Shown here piece by piece: positions 1-5,103 of a DNA stretch of 5,103 bases. Position numbers and translations under genes: made by a program. Origin of the DNA: Syntrophaceae bacterium (GTDB lineage: Bacteria > Desulfobacterota > Syntrophia > Syntrophales > Fen-1087); the NCBI GenBank assembly GCA_003161855.1, contig PMNM01000066.1:8333-13435 (forward strand). Direction: 5' to 3'. Position 1 is the stretch's first letter. Each line of letters opens with the position of its first letter. The notes beneath the pieces were generated by a model. The model worked only from the letters and a program-made list of their open reading frames with translations. It ran no database searches and had not been told where the DNA came from.

Positions 1-2
1 GG

Positions 3-275
3 GAACTCGTCACAGATTATAGCGCACCCATTGATAAGGTATGGAGTGCCTGTGAAAAAACCATTGCCGATATGCGCGGGAAAGAAGTGGAACCCAAAAG
101 GGAAATCGGTACAGGAACCATTAAAACCGTCATAAACGATGAGAACGTCAAATTTTCAGTGAACTACAAATCCAAGGATATGACGACCGTCGGTATCAGA
201 GTCGGTATTTTCGGAAACAAGCTGTCGGCTCAATTGCTTCACGACAAGGTCAGTGAAAATATCGCGAAAAAATGA
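3..275 (+). CDS. DUF3568-like small protein, C-terminal part (5' end outside window)
   Basis: An open frame runs from the window edge to a TGA and gives 90 residues. The gene clearly starts upstream, because the residues before the first internal ATG (position 72) are part of the same conserved segment. The visible part begins ELVTDYSAPIDKVW and continues with a basic stretch (KREIGTGTIKTVI), a beta-rich middle (NVKFSVNYKSKDMTTVGIRV), and a C-terminal LLHDKVSENI helix. From memory of the family this matches DUF3568, small proteins common in Deltaproteobacteria and often predicted to be lipoproteins or exported. The N-terminus that would show a signal peptide or lipobox is missing, so export is inferred. 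The function is unknown. It lies 61 bp upstream of the membrane protein gene on the same strand and could be co-transcribed with it. The coding call is strong; the family name is moderately sure. Confidence 0.78.
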   Translation, partial: ELVTDYSAPIDKVWSACEKTIADMRGKEVEPKREIGTGTIKTVINDENVKFSVNYKSKDMTTVGIRVGIFGNKLSAQLLHDKVSENIAKK

Positions 276-325
276 CAGGTGAAAAAAGATTTTGTTTCAT
301 CGAAACGTTTCTGATGTTCTTTGAC

Positions 326-329
326 AGGA
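326..329 (+). promoter_or_regulatory. Shine-Dalgarno AGGA for the flippase-like gene
   Basis: AGGA lies seven bases before the ATG at 337, which is a normal spacing. It supports that ATG as the start; the protein then opens with three lysines and a hydrophobic segment, as expected for a membrane protein N-terminus. Confidence 0.65.
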
Positions 330-336
330 CGTTCCC

Positions 337-1320
337 ATGAAAAAAAAATTGATAGCAGGTATTCTGCTCAGCACGATCCTCGTATACCTGTCTATCCGGG
401 GCATTGATTTCGTGAAAGTCGTCGAAGGCTTTCATGCCGTCAGATATCGCTATGTCCTGCTTTTCCTCATCGTTGTATTGATCATGCAGGCGCTACGGTC
501 TGTCCGCTGGGGAATGATGCTGAGTCCTCTTGATCAAGTTGACCAGCTTTCCCTCTTCTCAGTCACCAGTGTCGGATTCTTAGCCATCATGGCCATACCG
601 GCAAGGCTGGGCGAACTGGCCAGACCTTATCTGATTGCAAAAAAGAGCCGCATCAAAATGGCTGCCGCTCTCGGAACGATCCTTGTTGAACGTGCTTTTG
701 ACAGTATCGCCGTTCTATTTATATTTGGGGCTGTTCTGTTTTTTATCCCTTTTTTACCCCCCTGGCTGATGACATCGGCCATTTCCGTTCTTTTCATCAC
801 ACTGATGCTTCTCATGATGATGACGTTCATGCTTGTAAAACGGGAAGCATCCCTGAAAGCACTCAGCCTTCTGATCGATAAGCTTCCAGAGCGGTTTTCC
901 GGGAAACTCCACACCATGTTTCACCACCTGATCGATGGATTCAAGATATTCCGGGATTTCAAGCTTCTCCTGAAGGTTACCCTTATCTCTTTTCTCATCT
1001 GGATCATCGATGTCCTGGCCATCTACAGCCTGTTTCTTGCCTTCGATTTCCATCTATCACTCGCGGCTGCAACTGTGTTGATGGTCATTCTCCTCATCGG
1101 GATTGCTATCCCGACGGCTCCCGGTTTCATCGGAAACTGGCATTATGCCTGTATTCTTGGACTTACCCTGTTTGGCATTCCCAAGGCAGACGCCCTCACG
1201 TTTGCCATCATCTACCACTTCCTGTCCCTCGCGATTGTTATCGTCTTAGGGCTTATCTTTTTACCTTTCAATAAGTTCTCCCTTTCCGATATGAAGAAAG
1301 AAGCCATAGCGAATCCATGA
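337..1320 (+). CDS. Flippase-like polytopic membrane protein, LPG_synthase_TM family (YbhN/AglD/UPF0104 type)
   Basis: This is a 327-residue inner-membrane protein with about seven to eight hydrophobic segments, near residues 5-21, 38-59, 72-88, 118-140, 145-166, 211-236, 242-262 and 284-310. Family signatures are visible: PARLGELARP at 88-97, VERAFD at 117-122, and a late PTAPGFIGNWHY at 259-270, equivalent to the usual PxxPGxxG region. The length fits the stand-alone membrane domain. There is no C-terminal aminoacyl-transferase (DUF2156) domain, so this is not a complete MprF-type lysyl-phosphatidylglycerol synthase. Family members are associated with lipid or lipid-linked substrate handling and translocation, but the substrate here cannot be told. 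The start at 337 has a good AGGA. The gene follows a DUF3568-like gene and ends 23 bp from the convergent ntrX. Family assignment is confident; the biochemical role is open. Confidence 0.9.
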   Translation: MKKKLIAGILLSTILVYLSIRGIDFVKVVEGFHAVRYRYVLLFLIVVLIMQALRSVRWGMMLSPLDQVDQLSLFSVTSVGFLAIMAIPARLGELARPYLIAKKSRIKMAAALGTILVERAFDSIAVLFIFGAVLFFIPFLPPWLMTSAISVLFITLMLLMMMTFMLVKREASLKALSLLIDKLPERFSGKLHTMFHHLIDGFKIFRDFKLLLKVTLISFLIWIIDVLAIYSLFLAFDFHLSLAAATVLMVILLIGIAIPTAPGFIGNWHYACILGLTLFGIPKADALTFAIIYHFLSLAIVIVLGLIFLPFNKFSLSDMKKEAIANP

Positions 1321-1345
1321 CGGACTTGCAAAACAAGTCTGTTTT
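1321..1345 (+). terminator. Probable intrinsic terminator in the convergent gap
   Basis: Directly after the flippase-like stop codon, bases 1321-1328 pair with 1334-1341 (CGGACTTG against CAAGTCTG, with one G-T wobble) around a five-base CAAAA loop. TTTT follows at 1342-1345. The stem is short and only moderately GC-rich and the T run is brief, so it may be a weak terminator. The T run is on the + strand side only, so it would serve the flippase-like gene. The last T bases overlap the antisense of the ntrX stop codon. Read from the other strand the hairpin has no T tract, so it is not an obvious ntrX terminator. Confidence 0.55.
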
Positions 1346-2720
1346 AAGATTCCCCGTTCGCCGATTTCACTTCCAAGCCATAACTTCTGATTTTCCGGTG
1401 AAGATTGCTCCTTTCCAGACCGATGGCTTCTGCCGTCTTGGAAATATTTCCCTCATATTCCCGTAATTTCTTTTCGATATAATGTTTCTCGAAATTCACT
1501 TTCGCCGTTTTGAAGGAATCTGAAAAAATGCCGGTAACCTCCTGTTGATCCTGTTCATATTCTTTAAATAATGGCGGAATGTCACTGGCCGAAATAACAT
1601 TTGACGGTGTCATGATGAAAAGTCTTTCAATGATATTTTTTAATTCTCTTACATTTCCCGGCCAGTTGTGTTCCATGAGAACGGTCAGGGCATCAGCCGT
1701 GATCGACTTCTCCTGCTCGCCCTCTTTGATGGCCAATTCTCTCAGGAAGCGGCTCACGAGCGGCGGAATGTCCTCCTTCCGTTCTCTTAAGGGAGAAATG
1801 TGCAGTGGGATAACATTCAGGCGGTAATAAAGATCCTGGCGGAATCGTCCTTCTTCCATTTCCTTTTCAAGATTCTTATTCGTGGCGGCCAGCACCCGGA
1901 CATCGGTGGCAATCAGTTTCGTGCCACCGACGCGTTCAAATTTCTTCTCCTGCAGAATTCTAAGGATTTTTGCCTGAGCCTTCAGGCTCATATCGGCCAC
2001 TTCATCCAGAAAAATCGTCCCCTCATGGGCGAGATCAAATTTACCCCGTTTTTTCGCCGTTGCGCCTGTAAATGCCCCCTTCTCATGACCGAAAAGTTCG
2101 CTCTCGATCAGATCCTCTGGAATGGCTGCACAATTAACCTCGACAAAGGGCTTGTATACCCGCTTGCTCTGCCGATGGATGGATCTGGCGACCAGTTCCT
2201 TGCCGGTGCCGTTTTCACCCATGATCAGGATCCAGGCGTTGGTCGGCGCCACGAGGCCGATCACCTCTTTTAGTTCCAGAATGGAGGTACTGCTTCCCGT
2301 TAATTCATATTCCTGAGACAATTTCTGTTTTAACAGCTTGTTCTCCTCTTCGAGGCGAATCATATCCAGGGCATGATCGACTGCGAGAATCACTTTCTCC
2401 AGCGACAGGGGTTTTTCAATAAAATCAAAAGCCCCCAGTTTGGTCGCCTTTACGGCTGTCTCGATGGTACCATGACCCGACATCATGACCACACAAACAG
2501 AGGGGTATTCCGACTTGATCGCCTTGAGGGTCTCAAGGCCGTCCATTCCGGGAAGCCAGATGTCCAGAAGAACGAGGTTGGGGAGTTCATCTTCAACCAT
2601 TTTAAGAGCCTCTTCACCGCTTGCAGCCGTGAGTACATCATACCCTTCATCAACAAGAATACCCTCCAGCGATTGCCGGATCATTTCTTCGTCATCAACA
2701 ATCAGAATCGTTTTTTGCAT
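1344..2720 (-). CDS. ntrX: NtrX-type sigma-54-dependent response regulator
   Basis: This 458-residue cytoplasmic regulator is full length for an NtrC-family activator. A receiver domain spans about 3-118, with acidic residues D9 and D10, phosphoacceptor D53 (LLDIWLPGMDG), S81 and K103. An AAA+ sigma-54 interaction domain spans about 140-370, with Walker A GENGTGKE (168-175), an intact GAFTGA loop (215-220) that contacts sigma-54, Walker B GTIFLDE (234-240), FRQDLYYRL with R294 and R300, and WPGNVREL (353-360). After a variable linker, a Fis-type helix-turn-helix lies near 424-450, containing GLERSNLHRKIRSYGL, a form typical of NtrX. All parts for phosphorylation-controlled open-complex formation at sigma-54 promoters are present. 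The ATG has only a weak Shine-Dalgarno (purine-rich AAAAAG very close, GAGAGA farther off). The gap to the ntrY stop is 37 bp, so it is probably co-transcribed and translated after its kinase. Some annotations would call it AtoC or a generic Fis-family regulator; the NtrY-like partner favours NtrX. Target genes are not visible. Confidence 0.93.
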   Translation of the reverse strand: MQKTILIVDDEEMIRQSLEGILVDEGYDVLTAASGEEALKMVEDELPNLVLLDIWLPGMDGLETLKAIKSEYPSVCVVMMSGHGTIETAVKATKLGAFDFIEKPLSLEKVILAVDHALDMIRLEEENKLLKQKLSQEYELTGSSTSILELKEVIGLVAPTNAWILIMGENGTGKELVARSIHRQSKRVYKPFVEVNCAAIPEDLIESELFGHEKGAFTGATAKKRGKFDLAHEGTIFLDEVADMSLKAQAKILRILQEKKFERVGGTKLIATDVRVLAATNKNLEKEMEEGRFRQDLYYRLNVIPLHISPLRERKEDIPPLVSRFLRELAIKEGEQEKSITADALTVLMEHNWPGNVRELKNIIERLFIMTPSNVISASDIPPLFKEYEQDQQEVTGIFSDSFKTAKVNFEKHYIEKKLREYEGNISKTAEAIGLERSNLHRKIRSYGLEVKSANGES

Positions 2721-2757
2721 AACTTTTTATGATCTCTCACTTTATTCATTTTGACAT

Positions 2758-4950
2758 CTACGCCTCTGGAACAGGCAATTCAAAAGCAACAATGGTCCCC
2801 CTGGGACTGTTGTCCCGGACGTTCAACTGGCCGTGATGATCGTCAATAATGGAGTTCACAATCGCAAGACCGAGACCGGAACCAGACCTTTTGGTTGAGA
2901 AATAGGGTTCGAACATCCTCCCCTTGTAAGCCGGAGGAATACCACAGCCGTTGTCGGCCACTTCAACCCTGGCCCGATGACGACTGCCATCATAGGATGT
3001 TTTGATTTCAATGCGGCCGTCTTGCTTATCTACGGCAGCAACCGCATTATCCAGCAGATTGATCATAACCCGCTTCATTTGCTCTGGATCAAGACTCAGC
3101 TTAGGAATATCCACACCTCTGGAAAAATCAAAGGCAATCTCTTTGTGGGCATCCTGAAAGAGGGTCACTGAATCGGTAATCACATCATTTAGGTCATTGA
3201 TGGCCGGGTTGGTCACCGGCATCCGCGCATAGCGGGAAAAGGCATCAACGAGATTTTTCAGAACGTCCACCTGGTTAATGATGGTTTTCGTACATTCATG
3301 AAACACGTCGCTGTCCTCACCTAGCTTATCCCCAAATTTTTTCTGCAACCTCTGGGCTGATAATTGCACCGGTGTTAAAGGGTTTTTAATCTCATGGGCC
3401 ATCCGCCTGGCAACTTCCCGCCAGGCCGCTGCCCTTTCGGCCCGCTGCAGCCGGGTCACATCCTCAAAGACGATGACCATTCCCATATCATTACCGTCAT
3501 CATCACTGATCAAGGTCGTCGTTATCAGAAAAGTCAATGCCCTGTCTTTGACTTTCAATTCAAGCTGTTTTTCTATGGATCCCTCTTTACTTTCCCGAAG
3601 TTCCTGAAGAAGTTCGTCTACGATGACCAAATATTCCGGGTCAAGAACTTCTTCATATCGTTTACTTAAAATATTTCCTGTTTTGATATCCAACATTTTT
3701 TCCGCAGCCCGGTTGATCGTCGTGATGATCCCTTCCCTGTCGACTGATACAACACCGGCGGATACATTGCGGAGAACTGTCTCCATGTATTTCCGGCGGC
3801 TTTCAATATCCAGATTGACCTGTTCCAGTCGCTGGTTGCTCTTTTTTAAATCTTTGGTCATTTGGTTGAAAGAATTGACCAGTACACCGATTTCATCACC
3901 AGCCACAACATTGATCTGATGATCCAGATCCCCCTGGGCGATTTTAAGGGTCGCCTCCGCAAGATCCTGGATGGGAACCGTTATGCCTTTGGCAAGGAAG
4001 AGTCCAAACCAGGTTGCTGCAAAAATGATCAAAAGGGTTACCAGAAACAACGTAATAATATAGCTGAATTTCAACGGATTCTTTAAGATAATCAATTGCT
4101 TATATTGTTCAGACGTTTTCGAGATGACATCAACTTTATCAATCAGGGTCTTGGGAATATAAATACTGACGACAACCACACCAATGACATCCCTTGGACT
4201 GACATAAGAGTAAATAGGTACGGCACCGCTGACTAAATCACCAACACCGGATGGATTGACCATTGAGATATCATTACCAAGAAAAACATCTTCAAGCGCC
4301 TTGGCAGACAAAGGAACCGGTTTCAGGTCGGGGGCATCTTTATCTTTGACAATGAATTTCTGCTTGGTATTGTCAAAATATACCTCCATCAGACTGAATT
4401 TGAAACTTTTCTGTCTTTGCTCCATCAACGCTCTGAGATAAACATCCCTTTCTATCTGATAGAGGCGATTTCTGGTGATATCCTCACTGATCTGCCTTGC
4501 ATAAAATTTAGCCTGATCCGTGGTTTGCTGATAATACATTTGCGCAACTTCAATAGTCTTGTTCAGTGCGTCTCCAATTCTCATGCTAAACCAATTATCT
4601 ATACTATAGGAAAGAAAATTGATGGATACGAGAAAAAGCAGCACGGTGGGAATCAATGACAAACTGACAAAAGCCGCCACAAGTTTTGTCCGTAGCTTTG
4701 AACCGATGACACCATGTCTTCGCTCAAAGATGAGCTTCACCACATTCCTGATAATCAGAAAAATGAGAAGGATGATCAGGATGACGTTAATATTGATTAA
4801 ACCGTAGATAAGAACATTGTTTGAGGCCGGAAGGATGGTTTCTGTCCGGAACAACTGATATTCAAGAAATGAAAGCACCAGGATGACGAAAACCGTAATG
4901 ACGATGATAATACGTTCTCTTTTGCGTCGTCTTAATTCCCCAGCATCCAT
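2758..4950 (-). CDS. ntrY: NtrY-type membrane sensor histidine kinase
   Basis: This 730-residue inner-membrane kinase phosphorylates the adjacent NtrX. Its N-terminus is basic (RRRKRER) and is followed by hydrophobic segments near 13-33, 45-73 and 88-112, a likely periplasmic sensor region of about 180 residues (113-292), and a fourth segment near 293-320. This arrangement is typical of NtrY. A HAMP linker follows (about 312-366, VPIQDLAEATLKIAQGDL then GDEIGVL), then a short coiled-coil-like stretch (about 366-388) and a PAS domain (about 385-500). The HisKA H-box MAHEIKNPLTPVQLSAQRL carries phosphoacceptor H519 and is nearly diagnostic of NtrY. The ATPase domain shows the N-box NLLDNA (631-636), G1 DNGCGIP (666-672), F-box FEPYFSTK (680-687) and G2 GSGLGLAIV (690-698), so it looks catalytically intact. 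No in-frame start lies between this ATG and the upstream gene's stop, so the start is well constrained. It is 27 bp from the DUF4390 gene and 37 bp from ntrX. The ligand cannot be told from sequence, and a nitrogen or redox role is by family analogy only. Confidence 0.93.
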   Translation of the reverse strand: MDAGELRRRKRERIIIVITVFVILVLSFLEYQLFRTETILPASNNVLIYGLININVILIILLIFLIIRNVVKLIFERRHGVIGSKLRTKLVAAFVSLSLIPTVLLFLVSINFLSYSIDNWFSMRIGDALNKTIEVAQMYYQQTTDQAKFYARQISEDITRNRLYQIERDVYLRALMEQRQKSFKFSLMEVYFDNTKQKFIVKDKDAPDLKPVPLSAKALEDVFLGNDISMVNPSGVGDLVSGAVPIYSYVSPRDVIGVVVVSIYIPKTLIDKVDVISKTSEQYKQLIILKNPLKFSYIITLFLVTLLIIFAATWFGLFLAKGITVPIQDLAEATLKIAQGDLDHQINVVAGDEIGVLVNSFNQMTKDLKKSNQRLEQVNLDIESRRKYMETVLRNVSAGVVSVDREGIITTINRAAEKMLDIKTGNILSKRYEEVLDPEYLVIVDELLQELRESKEGSIEKQLELKVKDRALTFLITTTLISDDDGNDMGMVIVFEDVTRLQRAERAAAWREVARRMAHEIKNPLTPVQLSAQRLQKKFGDKLGEDSDVFHECTKTIINQVDVLKNLVDAFSRYARMPVTNPAINDLNDVITDSVTLFQDAHKEIAFDFSRGVDIPKLSLDPEQMKRVMINLLDNAVAAVDKQDGRIEIKTSYDGSRHRARVEVADNGCGIPPAYKGRMFEPYFSTKRSGSGLGLAIVNSIIDDHHGQLNVRDNSPRGTIVAFELPVPEA

Positions 4951-4951
4951 A

Positions 4952-4956
4952 TCCTT
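4952..4956 (-). promoter_or_regulatory. AAGGA before ntrY start, unusually close
   Basis: On the - strand the sequence reads AGGCCTAAGGATATG, so AAGGA ends only one base before the start codon. That is shorter than the usual five to nine bases. ATAGG (4960-4964) is better spaced but a weaker match. Because the frame is closed by the upstream stop and no other good start exists, the ATG stands; initiation may rely on coupling to the upstream gene. Confidence 0.35.
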
Positions 4957-4977
4957 AGGCCTATTCTCTTGACATGA

Positions 4978-5103
4978 TTAGAAGATAAACCTCTGTTTGT
5001 ACCAGTCGGTCTCAAAATCCCAGAGGGAAACGAAGACGAAAACGTATTCCATTCCCAGAGGGAGCCTTACTTTATCCAGTTTTGCCTTGATCATGAGGTA
5101 GGT
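4978..5103 (-). CDS. DUF4390 family protein, C-terminal end (5' part outside window)
   Basis: The last 41 codons of a gene enter from the right edge, in frame with the window end, and stop at TAA. The peptide contains KAKLDKVRLPLGMEYVFVF followed by SLWDFETDWYKQRFIF. This aromatic-rich ending, with a Trp-Asp-Phe-Glu-Thr segment just before the terminus, fits my recollection of DUF4390 proteins. That family is commonly encoded immediately upstream of ntrY in Proteobacteria, which is the position here (27 bp before the ntrY ATG, same strand). The function of DUF4390 is not established; members are usually predicted to be exported or membrane-attached, which cannot be checked without the N-terminus. 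It is too short for automatic ORF lists, but frame, ending and context make it a convincing gene fragment and the likely operon mate of the two-component pair. Confidence 0.75.
   Translation of the reverse strand, partial: TYLMIKAKLDKVRLPLGMEYVFVFVSLWDFETDWYKQRFIF

Noticed and set aside
294..311. GTTTC-ATC-GAAAC small hairpin and the GAAACGTTTC palindrome in the 276-336 gap
   Set aside because: The stem is only five pairs, AT-rich, and has no adjacent T run, so it is not a convincing terminator; a single short palindrome is not enough to call an operator.
321..343. TTGACA (321-326) as a -35 box for the flippase-like gene
   Set aside because: It overlaps the ribosome site and lies too near the start codon, and no -10 match occurs at the right distance upstream of the gene.
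627..1053. Two - strand open frames of 96 and 99 codons opposite the flippase-like gene
   Set aside because: They are antisense to a well-supported membrane protein gene, low in plausible domain content, and overlap each other in different frames.
337..1320. Full MprF-type lysyl-phosphatidylglycerol synthase
   Set aside because: Only the membrane domain is present; the C-terminal DUF2156 aminoacyl-transferase domain is absent and the gene ends cleanly.
1975..1990. TGAGCC-TTCA-GGCTCA inverted repeat inside ntrX
   Set aside because: The stem is six pairs with no T tract, within codons for the conserved MSLKAQAK segment; chance is sufficient.
1800..2273. 157-codon + strand open frame opposite ntrX
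   Set aside because: It lies entirely antisense to the conserved AAA+ domain of ntrX, has no recognisable family or good ribosome site, and its composition is that of a reverse-strand shadow.
4969..4998. TTGACA (4969-4974) on the + strand as a promoter
   Set aside because: No -10 box follows at about 17 bp, and it would drive only antisense transcription into the DUF4390 gene.

Overview
This looks like an ordinary chromosomal stretch from a Gram-negative bacterium. It most resembles Desulfobacterota (the former Deltaproteobacteria, perhaps Syntrophales-like), judging from a DUF3568-type protein, a stand-alone LPG_synthase_TM protein, and a DUF4390-ntrY-ntrX cluster. The taxon is an inference from protein character and moderate base composition; no rRNA or other marker is present.

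Layout. The left 1.3 kb reads on the + strand. It holds the 3' end of a small DUF3568-like gene (3-275), a 61-bp gap with a Shine-Dalgarno, and a complete polytopic membrane protein of the lysylphosphatidylglycerol synthase transmembrane (flippase-like, YbhN/AglD-type) family (337-1320). The right 3.8 kb reads on the - strand and is a compact signalling operon. From upstream to downstream it holds the C-terminal end of a DUF4390 protein (4978-5103), a four-TM sensor histidine kinase of NtrY type (2758-4950), and its sigma-54-dependent response regulator of NtrX type (1344-2720). The two blocks converge on a 23-bp gap whose hairpin, followed by four Ts, looks like a small terminator for the + strand gene.

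How the genes work together. NtrY should sense an envelope or membrane signal through a periplasmic domain plus HAMP and PAS modules, autophosphorylate on His519, and pass the phosphate to Asp53 of NtrX. NtrX keeps every motif needed for an active sigma-54 activator (Walker A and B, GAFTGA, arginine residues, Fis-type HTH). The 27-bp and 37-bp gaps support co-transcription. No ntrB or ntrC lies in the window, so a nitrogen role is by family name only. The + strand pair probably acts in the cell envelope, but its substrate cannot be read from sequence.

I see no mobile element, CRISPR array, RNA gene or phage gene, and I did not find a convincing previously undescribed system. Gene density is very high, and no gene-free stretch exceeds about 60 bp.
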